Source: JAIEPW01 sp964406035 (GTDB lineage: Bacteria > Acidobacteriota > Terriglobia > Bryobacterales > Bryobacteraceae). Taken from it: a DNA stretch of 19,039 nucleotides. Below are positions 1-7,752 of the stretch, in pieces. The stretch is taken from NCBI GenBank assembly GCA_964406035.1, contig CAYOQB010000104.1:1-19039 (forward strand), in the 5' to 3' direction. How positions within the stretch are numbered: position 1 is the first letter of the stretch; every line of letters begins with the position of its first letter. A program made the translations under genes and the position numbers. The notes under the pieces were generated by a model, which was not told the DNA's origin, ran no database searches, and was given only the letters and a program-made list of their open reading frames with translations.

Positions 1-1719
1 CCTGCGGACAAACCGCTCGATCGCCTTCACCAGCGCCGCGTTCTCGCCCGACGCGTTCAGAATCACTCCCACATGCGTCTCCCCCGGAAGCAATTCCAGA
101 TCCACCGGCGTGAAGGCCCGCCGCAGCTTCTCATAGAACGCCTGCGCCTGTAGCGCAAATCCCTCTAAATCATGCTGCGCGAACAGAATCAGGAATCGCG
201 ACGCATCCTTCGCGTCCCGAAAAATCGGCGAAAAGCGTGACCATTGCATCTCCGTGCTCCCGAAGAACTCGATCCCGCGCACGTCGTAAATGCCGCTCGC
301 CAGCACCACGCCCCGGATCTCCTGCTTGGTCAGCCCCTCCAGCGCCGCCAGCGCGGCGATCTGCGCTCCCGCGGAGTGCCCGCCCAAAAAGATCCGTTCC
401 GCATCCGCCCCCGCCTTTACCCCGAACTCCCGCGCCCAGGCGATCGCCGCCCGCGCCGCATTCAACTGCGCCTCGGGAGCGTCCAGGGGATAATTCGGCG
501 CCGCCACCCCAATGCCCAGCCGCGCTAGCGAAATCCCCAGCGCCCTCGCGCGGCTCTTATCGCCGTTCTTCCAGTTCCCCCCGTGGAAGAACACGAGCAA
601 CGGGAAGTTGGTGGTCGCGCGCGGCGTGTACAGGTCCAGCTTTTCGCGCTCGCCCTTCCCGTACGCGATATCGCCCTGAAAGCCGATATCGTCCGGAACC
701 GCCGCCGGAACCTCGGAAATCAGGCCCGCCGGAGCCGCGCCCGCATAAATGTGACTCGTGTAAATCCACGGCCGATCCTCGCCGCCCGCCGGCAACGTCA
801 CCTCGATGCGATAGGCGCCCGGCGCAGTCACCGGCTGCGTCAGCTCCTTGCCCTCCGCCTGCGCGATCACCTTGTTGTCCCGGAAGAACCGGACCTTGCC
901 GCTCACCGGCAGCGTCACCCGCAACTGGCTGCCGGAGACCAGCGGCATCAGGTCGCCGATCTCGTACACTCCCAACCCGTTGAAGGCGCGAAACCAGAAA
1001 TTGCCGGTTTCGCTCAGCCACTCATGCGCGACGTAAGTCCGCGCCAACCGCAGCGAATCCAGCAGGTCCGCCGGGCGATCACTGCGCGCCAGGATATGCG
1101 TGGAAGTCGCACGCAACGCCTGCACGGTCGCCTTGGGACGGATGTCGGTGACGGCCACCGCGGCCAGCGCGCGCGAGGCCGCGGGTGCCGCCCAGGCCTC
1201 CACCGCGGCATCCACCCGGTCCACCGTCGCGCCGATTGCTTCAATGGGATGGTTGGGGAATCGCGCCGCCCGCAGGCCCACGTCCGTGTCTGACCGGTGA
1301 ATGGCCGCGCCTGAAACGGCGCTCCCCAGCTCCTGCCCCGGCAGCACCAGGCGGACATCGCGATTGCGGTACGCGAACCGGAGCGTCTGCCCTTGGATCG
1401 AGCCTGGAATCAGCGTGACCTCGCCTTCCGTTGGAAGCCGCAGGTTGTCGGGCGAGGCCAGCAGGAGCACGTCGAAGCCTGCTTCCAAAGCGCGCCGCGC
1501 GATCTCCGGCTCCGCTTCCCGGTCCACGCCGATCAGGGTCCGGAAGTCGCGATAAATGCCGCGCGGCACTCCGTCCACGCGCGTCTCAATCCAACGGATC
1601 CGCTGCTGCCGCACCGCGTCCAGATTCTTGGGACGCAGGCGTTCCATCAGGGTCAGCCGCGGCGCGGTCTGGGCCTGCGTCGCGACAGCTACCAGCAAAA
1701 GCGTCGCCCAGCGGCGCAT
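1..1719 (-). CDS. secreted alpha/beta hydrolase (esterase-like) with N-terminal degenerate PHP-type domain; C-terminus cut by window edge
   Basis: Open over 573 codons with no stop before the left edge, so the extreme C-terminus is missing. Residues 1-17 look like a signal peptide (MRRWATLLLVAVATQAQ). Residues ~355-573 form an alpha/beta hydrolase of the HGG esterase type: oxyanion-hole HGG at 379-381, nucleophile elbow GHSAG with Ser449, acid Asp517 in AQHD, and His549 in GETH, a complete triad. Residues ~50-325 resemble PHP-type metallohydrolase proteins (RGIYRDF opening, a FPNHP segment near 154-158, a SD followed by LRLARTYV near 213-230). However, the expected HxH is GVD (64-66) and the expected DH is PD (90-91), so metal binding there looks lost. 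The ATG at 1719 follows the methyltransferase stop by 6 nt, suggesting co-transcription. The hydrolase assignment is firm; the PHP assignment is my reading of motif order. The substrate is unknown. Confidence 0.85.
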   Translation of the reverse strand, partial: MRRWATLLLVAVATQAQTAPRLTLMERLRPKNLDAVRQQRIRWIETRVDGVPRGIYRDFRTLIGVDREAEPEIARRALEAGFDVLLLASPDNLRLPTEGEVTLIPGSIQGQTLRFAYRNRDVRLVLPGQELGSAVSGAAIHRSDTDVGLRAARFPNHPIEAIGATVDRVDAAVEAWAAPAASRALAAVAVTDIRPKATVQALRATSTHILARSDRPADLLDSLRLARTYVAHEWLSETGNFWFRAFNGLGVYEIGDLMPLVSGSQLRVTLPVSGKVRFFRDNKVIAQAEGKELTQPVTAPGAYRIEVTLPAGGEDRPWIYTSHIYAGAAPAGLISEVPAAVPDDIGFQGDIAYGKGEREKLDLYTPRATTNFPLLVFFHGGNWKNGDKSRARALGISLARLGIGVAAPNYPLDAPEAQLNAARAAIAWAREFGVKAGADAERIFLGGHSAGAQIAALAALEGLTKQEIRGVVLASGIYDVRGIEFFGSTEMQWSRFSPIFRDAKDASRFLILFAQHDLEGFALQAQAFYEKLRRAFTPVDLELLPGETHVGVILNASGENAALVKAIERFVRR

Positions 1720-1725
1720 CGGCGG

Positions 1726-2295
1726 CTACTTCCGATTCGCGGGAATGTCGTAGAGATAAATCAGATGTCCGCGGCTTTCCTCGGACTTGTCCACCCTGGT
1801 GGGCTTCCAGCCCGGCACCGAGTAGTCCAGCGAAACCACCCGCGCGCCCGGCTTCAGGCTCTTCTCCAGCTTCGGCCGCAGCTTCTCATTGGCCTGGGTC
1901 ATCAGGTAAATGGTGACCACGTCCGCCGGCGATAGATCTACTTCCATCAGATCCCCATGGATGATGCGGGCCATGTCGCCCACAGCCGCGCGAGCCAGAT
2001 TGCGGTTCGCCTCGGCCACCAGCTTCTCGGCGATCTCCACGCCCACCGCCTTCACCTTGTACCGCTGCACCGCCGTGATCAGGATCCGCCCGTCTCCGCA
2101 ACCCAGGTCGTACACCGTCTCACCCGGCTTCAGGTTGGCCATCTCCAGCATGCGGTCCACAACGCGCTGCGGTGATGCCACGTAGGGCGCCAGTTTCTTG
2201 GCGTAGGTGGAATCCTGCGCCGCGAGACCCGGAGATAGCGAGGTCAGCAGCGCCGAACACACCGCCGCCTGGCAATAGAACTTCATACCCTGCAT
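1726..2295 (-). CDS. exported class I SAM-dependent methyltransferase
   Basis: 189 aa. The Rossmann-type SAM-binding glycine loop is clear: VYDLGCGDGR at residues 61-70 (D63, G65, G67, G69), followed by the acidic residue ending strand beta2 (GVEIAE, E87) and a GDLMEVDL segment near 114-121. A hydrophobic stretch with an AAQ end (residues ~5-27) suggests a signal peptide, which is unusual for a SAM-dependent enzyme because SAM is cytoplasmic; it could instead anchor the enzyme with its domain on the inside. The start at 2295 is chosen because GGAG lies 5 nt upstream; an internal ATG three codons later has poorer spacing. It sits 22 nt after the stop of the upstream VWA-like gene and 6 nt before the hydrolase start, so all three look like one operon. 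The methyl acceptor cannot be inferred. Confidence 0.85.
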   Translation of the reverse strand: MQGMKFYCQAAVCSALLTSLSPGLAAQDSTYAKKLAPYVASPQRVVDRMLEMANLKPGETVYDLGCGDGRILITAVQRYKVKAVGVEIAEKLVAEANRNLARAAVGDMARIIHGDLMEVDLSPADVVTIYLMTQANEKLRPKLEKSLKPGARVVSLDYSVPGWKPTRVDKSEESRGHLIYLYDIPANRK

Positions 2296-2317
2296 GTCGT
2301 CTCCCGAAGCGAAGGAG

Positions 2318-3550
2318 TTACTGAGAGTTCACGGCGGGAACCGCCGCCAACTTCCCACTTTTTGATTTTACTATGCGGGAGACCATCTCGTTGACCGAAA
2401 ACCACAGGTCCCGGGGCCTGCTGATGGTGTACTCGGTGCCCTTGAAGTACCGGATCGTACGGCTGATCGAGTCCCGCCACGGCATCGCCTGGGGGTACAG
2501 GTTGTAGTTCATGTAGAAAACCGGCGATTCGATCTCGCATTCCTTCAGCGATTCTTCCGGGACGTCCTCCTCCAGCCACACCTTCGGCCCCGCGAATACG
2601 ATCGCGTCCGGGTGGTCCGCTCCCGACATCTCCTTGCGGATCAGTTCGCTCAGGAACTCGGTATCGCCGTTCTTGTTGCTCAGCCGCTTCAGGTCCACGG
2701 TGCCGGGCTGAATGGACTGCACCGCCTTGCCCAGCGCTGGGAAGTCGATGCTGTCGGCCAGCTCCTGGCGGTAGATCACCCGGCGCTCCTGGATATTGAA
2801 CGCCACCAGGGAAAACTTCTCGATCCGCGGCTCCCGCGACAACGCGCGCAGTATCTGCACCAGCGCGGAAGTGTCCTGCGGCCGCAGCATTACGGACCGG
2901 GGATGCTGCGGCGCGAAGTTCACCAGCAGCTTCACCGCCAGCGGTCGCTCCTCCCGCAGCCGGACCATGGGAGGCTCCGCGGTGAACTGCTCCGGCTGCA
3001 TCGCCCGGATTTCACCCGCCGGCAGGTCCAGGGCGAGCTGCTTGTCGCGCGGCGGCAGCGCCGCCTCCACCTCCCAGAAATGCGAGCAGACCCGTTCGGC
3101 CCGGTCGCGCATCAGCCACTCCACCTTATACTTGCCTTCGCCCAGGTCAAACCCGCCTTCGATCATCGCCTCACCCTTGGCGTCTTCCTCGATCTTCGGC
3201 ACCCGCAAACGCTGGGCGAAGTACAACGGCTCGTCCGGCCGGCTGAGCGCGGTCACCCGGAACAGAATGTTCAGCAGATTTTCATTGCCGGCCAGCTCCC
3301 GCATCGGAACGCTGACCGCGTATCCGGTGTGGAATCGGAGGTCGAAGCCCAGCACCGTTTTCAGGGGAAGTACTTCGCAATCCAGGTCCTTGCGGGATTC
3401 GCCCGCCTCGAACACCGCCGTGTCGCTGCCTACCAGACGCGTCGCGGTACTCGACCCGCCCAGAACGTATTGCGCGTTCAAGGCTCCGGCGCAGACGATC
3501 GCCGCCAGCGCCATGCGCGTCGCCGCCGTGGCGCGCGCAACCGGAAGCAT
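2318..3550 (-). CDS. exported hypothetical protein, C-terminal half VWA-like
   Basis: 410 aa from the chosen ATG. I do not recognise a named family. The N-terminus is a signal peptide (positively charged start, then MALAAIVCAGALNAQ). Residues ~20-190 are a beta-rich region with DLGEGKYKVEWLMRDR, as in Ig-like accessory domains. The second half has the alternating strand/helix pattern of a von Willebrand A fold: VKLLVNFAP, FSLVAFNIQERRVIYRQ, and DAIVFAGPKVW. The MIDAS motif DxSxS is absent (NFA occupies its place), so it would not bind metal in the usual way. An ATG 15 nt upstream (3565) is an alternative start. The frame stays open further upstream to 3712, but that part precedes a plausible promoter (3669-3696) and lacks a signal peptide, so I excluded it. 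First gene of the run with the methyltransferase and hydrolase. Confidence 0.72.
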   Translation of the reverse strand: MLPVARATAATRMALAAIVCAGALNAQYVLGGSSTATRLVGSDTAVFEAGESRKDLDCEVLPLKTVLGFDLRFHTGYAVSVPMRELAGNENLLNILFRVTALSRPDEPLYFAQRLRVPKIEEDAKGEAMIEGGFDLGEGKYKVEWLMRDRAERVCSHFWEVEAALPPRDKQLALDLPAGEIRAMQPEQFTAEPPMVRLREERPLAVKLLVNFAPQHPRSVMLRPQDTSALVQILRALSREPRIEKFSLVAFNIQERRVIYRQELADSIDFPALGKAVQSIQPGTVDLKRLSNKNGDTEFLSELIRKEMSGADHPDAIVFAGPKVWLEEDVPEESLKECEIESPVFYMNYNLYPQAMPWRDSISRTIRYFKGTEYTISRPRDLWFSVNEMVSRIVKSKSGKLAAVPAVNSQ

Positions 3551-3668
3551 TCGCTCTACTTCCATGCTCGTTGTGTCCAGCCCGGGCGATCTCGCCCGGA
3601 CCACCTTTCCGGATCCAAGCAGCTTCCGCCGGTCCCTGCTGCAACCATCGGCGGAGCGGGTATTCGAT

Positions 3669-3696
3669 ATTATGCGCCTTTCCCCGCCGAGCGCAA
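3669..3696 (-). promoter_or_regulatory. candidate sigma70-type promoter for the minus-strand run
   Basis: On the minus strand, TTGCGC (3696-3691) and CATAAT (3674-3669) are separated by 16 nt. The -10 matches consensus in 5 of 6 positions and the -35 in 3 of 6. The predicted start near 3662 gives a leader of about 110 nt before the chosen ATG at 3550 and rules out translation from 3712. Identified by eye only. Confidence 0.4.
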
Positions 3697-3740
3697 TACT
3701 CCGTTTGTCCATTTCGTCCCTCCGCCGCGTGCCGCTGTGC

Positions 3741-3746
3741 TACATT
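3741..3746 (+). promoter_or_regulatory. -10 hexamer TACATT directly before ssb (near-leaderless candidate)
   Basis: TACATT ends 9 nt before the ssb ATG at 3756. Transcription would begin about at, or a few bases before, the start codon. No Shine-Dalgarno sequence is visible and no clear -35 is seen at 16-18 nt upstream. Three other genes in this window show the same arrangement. Confidence 0.35.
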
Positions 3747-3755
3747 GCTTGAATC

Positions 3756-4229
3756 ATGGCCAGCCGCAGCGTCAATAAAGTAATCCTCATCGGCCACCTG
3801 GGGCGCGACGCCGAGACCAAGTTCACGCCCTCCCAGGTCGCGATGACCCGCTTCTCCGTCGCCACCAACCGCCGCTGGAAAGACCAGCAGACGGGCGAAT
3901 GGAAGGAGCAGACCGACTGGGCCAACGTGGTCCTCTGGCGATCCGAGAACCTGGCCAACTATCTCACCAAGGGCAAGCAGGTGTACGTCGAAGGCCGCCT
4001 GCAGACCCGCGACTACGAGGACAAGGACGGCAAGAAAGTCTATATGACCGAGGTAGTTGCCGACGACGTCATTTTGTTGGGCGGCCGCGGTGACTCAGGC
4101 GGAGGCGAAGAAGGCGGATTTGTGTCTCAGCCGCGCTCCGCCAACCGCCCCCGCCAGGCGCCCCCTGCCTCCCAAGGCATGGATGAGGGCATGGGCGGCG
4201 GCGTCACCGACGACGACGTGCCGTTCTAG
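3756..4229 (+). CDS. ssb: single-stranded DNA-binding protein
   Basis: 157 aa, typical of bacterial SSB. The OB fold spans residues ~4-112 with the family signatures SVNKVILIGHLGRDAE at the start, FSVATNRRW, and W-ANVVLWRSENLANYLTKGKQVYVEGRLQTRDYEDKDG in the middle. A Gly/Pro/Gln-rich disordered linker (~113-150) leads to the acidic tip DDDVPF (152-157), which docks partner proteins of replication and repair. It acts in the cytoplasm as a tetramer in the known family. It is divergent from the exported-protein genes on the left. It is followed after 42 nt by an unrelated permease, so it is probably transcribed on its own or with read-through. Assignment is secure. Confidence 0.97.
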   Translation: MASRSVNKVILIGHLGRDAETKFTPSQVAMTRFSVATNRRWKDQQTGEWKEQTDWANVVLWRSENLANYLTKGKQVYVEGRLQTRDYEDKDGKKVYMTEVVADDVILLGGRGDSGGGEEGGFVSQPRSANRPRQAPPASQGMDEGMGGGVTDDDVPF

Positions 4230-4271
4230 GGCGTTTCCTAACCCGCGCGATTCTCCGGCGTCCACTGTTCC

Positions 4272-6710
4272 GTGGACCTCGACCTCCGCTACTCGCTGCG
4301 CGCCCTGCGACGGCAGCCCGGATTCGCCCTGACGGCGACCCTCACCCTCGCCTTGGGCATTGGCTCTGCCACTGCTATCTACAGCATCGTCGACGCGACT
4401 CTGCTGCGCCCGCTGCCGTTCCCTAGTCCCCACGAGTTGATGCAGCTTGCGCTCGTGACGCCTCAAAAGGCAGGGCTTCCGTCCAATACTCTCCCAAACT
4501 GGTCATATCCGAAGGCCCGCACTCTTGCGGACGCCCAGACTTCCTTTTCTGCACTCGCGCTTCACCGCGCCGCTGAAATCACGCTGGTGATGCCGGGAGC
4601 GGCGGCCGCCCGGATCCCCGCCGAGGCGGTGCAGGCTTCCTATTTCCCTCTCCTCGGGATGCCTCCCGCCCTCGGCCGCACCTTCACTGATCAGGAAGAC
4701 GCCCCGGGACAGCCCGTCCGCGCCGTGCTGTCCGATGCTCTCTGGCACCGGCTGTTCGCCGGGGATCCCGGCATCATCGGACGGCGCCTGGAAATCGACG
4801 GCAGACCCGTCACCGTCATCGGGGTGATGCCCCCGCGATTCACCGGGCTTTCGGCCGCGGCCGAACTCTGGATTCCCATCGCTCCCATGGATCATCGCGA
4901 GTTCAACCAGCCTCATTCGCACAATCCGTTATTGGTGGGCCGGCTCCGCCCCGGCGTCACGCCCAAGGAGGCGCAGGCTGAGGCCGCGGCGATCGGGAAG
5001 CGCCTGTCGGAGGCATATCCGGATCCGGTGGGACCGAAGGGTTGGGGTGCAACCGCGATACCGCTGGAGGAGCGCCGCGTCGATCCTGTGTTCCGCAGGA
5101 CTGTCCTGATCCTGTTCGGCGCCGTTTTCCTGGTCTTGCTGATCGCCTGCGGCAACGTTGCGGGGCTGCTGTTGGCGCGCGCCGCGTCGCGGCAGGCCGA
5201 GTTCGCCATTCGCCGTTCCTTGGGCGCAACCCGCAGCAGGCTCGCCCGTCAGCTTTTCGTCGAAAGCGCCCTGCTGGCTGCCGGCGGCGCGATTCTCGGT
5301 GTTGCTTTCGCCGCTGCCGCCGTTCGTCTGGTCCGCCTCGTCGATCCGACCAGCGGCATCTGGGCGGGACGACCGGTCTCCGGACTGACCGCACTGGCAT
5401 TCCAGAACCTCGCGCTCGACGGACGGGTTCTTGCGTTCGCAATCGCGGTGGCTGCCACAACAGTGTTTCTGTGCGGTTTCGCGCCCGCCCTGCACGGGAC
5501 CCGCAACGTGGTCCGCGGCGGGCAATATCCGGCGCTACGCCTTCGCCAATTGTTAATCGCGGGTCAGGTAGCCCTCGCTGTGGTGTTGCTGGTAGCCGCG
5601 ACGCTGACCACGCGGAGCTTGTCCGCCTTGATCGAAACCAGGCTGGGAGCACAGACGCACAACGTCCTGACCGCGCGCGTGTCTTATCCCTTCGGTTCGA
5701 TCCAGCCCGGCGTTTCCGCGGCGACATTCCAGCAAATTGAACGCAACGCGGCGGCGCTGCCCGGCGTCCTTGCGGCGGGCCTCAGCAGTTGCCACCCCCT
5801 GGCCGGCGGCTGCAGTCAAACCATCGCCACCTATTTCGGCCGTGAGAATCCGCCTCGCGGCAGCGAGCCTCGTGTGGCCACCCACTTCATCTCAGCCTCG
5901 TTCTTCCAGGCGCTTGAAATCCCGCTGATCCGCGGACGCATGTTCACCGACGCGGACACTGGCGGCAGGCCGAAGGTCATTATCCTCAGCGAAACCGCGG
6001 CACGCCGGCTCTTCCCCGGCGAGGATCCAATCGGCAAGCGCATCGGGCTGGGACAGGCAGGCTTCGATACCGGCGCGGAAATTGTCGGAATCGTAGGCGA
6101 CGTCTTATATCGCAGCCACAGGCAGCAGCCTGCTTCCGACCTGTACGTGCCGCATCTGCAGACCGTCCGCGCTGCCTTGTTCCTTCATGTCCGCGCCTCC
6201 GGCGATCCGCGCGCGCTGGTACCTGCGCTGCGCGAAGCGGTTCGCCAGGCGGACCCCTCGCTGCCGCTTCATAACATCAGGACCATGACAGAGCGGATCT
6301 CAGCCGCTACGGCCGACTCGCGCTTCTCGGCCACTCTTCTGGGTGCGTTCGCCGTGGCGGCAACCATGCTGGCCGGGTTCGGAATCTACGGCTTGCTCGC
6401 GTACGCGTTGGCGCGCCGCACCCGCGAGATCGGCATTCGTCTGGCGTTGGGAGCCGGCCCTGCTCACATCTCGGGAACCTTGCTGCGCCAGTCTCTGCAG
6501 CCGGTTCTGCTGGGTTTGCTGGTCGGTGTCCCGGCGGCGGCGGGATGCGCCCGCATGCTGGAGTCGCTCCTGTTTCAGACCAGCCCCTCGGATCCGGCGA
6601 ACTATGTTACGAGTACAGTCCTGATCTCTGCCGCCGCTCTTGGGGCGTCGTTGTTGCCGGCTCGCCGCGCGTTGCGCATCGCCCCGTCGGAGGCGCTGCG
6701 AAGCGAGTAG
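4272..6710 (+). CDS. orphan FtsX/MacB-type ABC permease (acidobacterial duplicated orphan permease, ADOP-like)
   Basis: 812 aa with the duplicated MacB_PCD-FtsX layout. Residues ~1-45 hold the DLRYSLRALRRQPGF box and first membrane segment (TLTLALGIGSATAIYSIVDATLLRPLPF). A periplasmic domain (~50-265) follows, then an FtsX block with several membrane spans (~274-450, containing EFAIRRSLGATRSRLARQL). Next come a second periplasmic domain (~470-675) and a C-terminal FtsX block with REIGIRLALGAGP and a final PARRALRIAPSEALRSE. This is the composition described for the ADOP family (TIGR03434), named because no ATPase gene lies beside it; none is seen here either. The start is GTG: an in-frame stop at 4239-4241 leaves no ATG between it and the conserved N-terminal box. 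No Shine-Dalgarno sequence is visible. Substrate and cognate ATPase are unknown. Confidence 0.92.
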   Translation: MDLDLRYSLRALRRQPGFALTATLTLALGIGSATAIYSIVDATLLRPLPFPSPHELMQLALVTPQKAGLPSNTLPNWSYPKARTLADAQTSFSALALHRAAEITLVMPGAAAARIPAEAVQASYFPLLGMPPALGRTFTDQEDAPGQPVRAVLSDALWHRLFAGDPGIIGRRLEIDGRPVTVIGVMPPRFTGLSAAAELWIPIAPMDHREFNQPHSHNPLLVGRLRPGVTPKEAQAEAAAIGKRLSEAYPDPVGPKGWGATAIPLEERRVDPVFRRTVLILFGAVFLVLLIACGNVAGLLLARAASRQAEFAIRRSLGATRSRLARQLFVESALLAAGGAILGVAFAAAAVRLVRLVDPTSGIWAGRPVSGLTALAFQNLALDGRVLAFAIAVAATTVFLCGFAPALHGTRNVVRGGQYPALRLRQLLIAGQVALAVVLLVAATLTTRSLSALIETRLGAQTHNVLTARVSYPFGSIQPGVSAATFQQIERNAAALPGVLAAGLSSCHPLAGGCSQTIATYFGRENPPRGSEPRVATHFISASFFQALEIPLIRGRMFTDADTGGRPKVIILSETAARRLFPGEDPIGKRIGLGQAGFDTGAEIVGIVGDVLYRSHRQQPASDLYVPHLQTVRAALFLHVRASGDPRALVPALREAVRQADPSLPLHNIRTMTERISAATADSRFSATLLGAFAVAATMLAGFGIYGLLAYALARRTREIGIRLALGAGPAHISGTLLRQSLQPVLLGLLVGVPAAAGCARMLESLLFQTSPSDPANYVTSTVLISAAALGASLLPARRALRIAPSEALRSE

Positions 6711-6776
6711 ACTCTTCGCATCGGCGCCAGGTCGCCTCGAACCCCCCTCGCCCGGCGGCGGCCGAAATAGAAAATC

Positions 6777-7493
6777 ATGGTGAGAAGAGTGAATACAATC
6801 GCTGTAAGCTCACAACTGCACTATCAGATCATTCGATCTCTTCTCGATACCGGCCGCTGCCCTTCCCATGCGGATCTTCAGCAGTCCCTACACCTAAGCG
6901 AAGCCGGCCTGGAGAGCGCGTTCAGGGACCTGGAAGCGGTTCACGGGATCGTGCTTCACCCGGATCGCGTGGCGCCCTGGATCATTCATCCGTTTTCTTT
7001 GACGCCCACCGCCACCTGGGTGGAAGCCGACGGCCGCGGCTGGTGGGCGCCGTGCCTTTGGTGCGCTTTTGGCATAGCGACGCTCGCCACCGGCGCCGTG
7101 CGCATTCACAGCCGTCTTGGCGGTGAAGCCGAGCCGGTTGTGGTTGCTGTGCGGGACGGGCATCTGATTGACGGGCATCAATATTGTGTTCACTTCGCCA
7201 TTCGGCCATCCGAGGCGTGGAACAATGTTCATGCTCACTGCGCACTCCTGCTGCCGTTCCGCACGCCGCGGGATGTGCACGAGTGGACCGTGCGGCATCG
7301 CCTGCCTTTGGGTGAGGTGGTTTCGCTGGCACAGACGGCTGCTCTTGCTCACAGATGGTATGGACGTCATGCCGACCCGGATTGGCGGAAGTGGACCATC
7401 GCCGAAGCGCAGGCGATTTTCGAGGGCGCCGGGTTTCGCTCGGAGTTCTTCCGTCTGGCGGAGCAAAACAGCGCGCCCGAAGGAACCTTCTAG
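6777..7493 (+). CDS. MerB-like (alkylmercury lyase family) protein with altered catalytic residue
   Basis: 238 aa. Residues ~13-65 form a winged-helix-like N-terminal part (HYQIIRSLLDTGRCPSHADLQQSLHLSEAGLESAFRDLE). The MerB core then follows: HPFSLTPT at 71-78, WWAPCLWCAFGIATL at 89-103, and VHAHCALLLPF at 151-161 with an AHRWYG segment near 191. Cys96 and Cys155 line up with the two catalytic cysteines of organomercurial lyase (Cys96 and Cys159 in the E. coli R831b enzyme). The partner Asp99 of the motif CxxD is Gly99 here. Residues ~200-228 form a C-terminal tail (PDWRKWTIAEAQAIFEGAGF). No merR, merA, merT or merP lies nearby, so a mercury-resistance role is doubtful. It may be a transcription-linked or redox/ligand-binding relative. 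Family assignment rests on motif order; function is open. Confidence 0.75.
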   Translation: MVRRVNTIAVSSQLHYQIIRSLLDTGRCPSHADLQQSLHLSEAGLESAFRDLEAVHGIVLHPDRVAPWIIHPFSLTPTATWVEADGRGWWAPCLWCAFGIATLATGAVRIHSRLGGEAEPVVVAVRDGHLIDGHQYCVHFAIRPSEAWNNVHAHCALLLPFRTPRDVHEWTVRHRLPLGEVVSLAQTAALAHRWYGRHADPDWRKWTIAEAQAIFEGAGFRSEFFRLAEQNSAPEGTF

Positions 7494-7514
7494 AACGACG
7501 CATCTGGAGCGAGC

Positions 7515-7532
7515 CTCTCACGACCGTGAGGG
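7515..7532 (+). terminator. weak hairpin after the MerB-like gene
   Basis: CCTCTCACG and CGTGAGGG form a short stem around AC, with one G-U pair, 21 nt after the stop codon. No T run follows (only TTAT), so a Rho-independent terminator is only a possibility. The rest of 7494-7621 shows nothing I can recognise. Confidence 0.2.
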
Positions 7533-7621
7533 TTATCGCGCGTGCTGCCAAGACATCCTTGACACTTTGCATGGAAGCCTCTCGCCTTTACGCTGACTGG
7601 ACCGATAACTTTCCCCCACAT

Positions 7622-7646
7622 CGGTGCCAGGCACCACCTGGCACCG
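7622..7646. repeat. REP-like palindrome, copy A
   Basis: Perfect 10-bp stem: arm CGGTGCCAGG, loop CACCA, arm CCTGGCACCG. It lies about 106 nt upstream of the RAYT remnant. The loop reads the same as in copy B, but the central base pair of the arm differs. Confidence 0.9.
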
Positions 7647-7752
7647 CTCCGCCCGCGATTTCAGCCCTAAGCCGTGTTCTCTCAATCACTTGCGAGGACT
7701 TTTCGACCGCGCCAAAAGTGCGCCACCGGCATACCCTCCCACTTTTCCGGAG

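Noticed and set aside
2612..3778. Long open frame on the plus strand (388 codons)
   Set aside because: It lies antisense to the exported VWA-like gene. Its composition is Arg/His/Gln-rich without any domain pattern, as expected for the complementary strand of a GC-rich gene.
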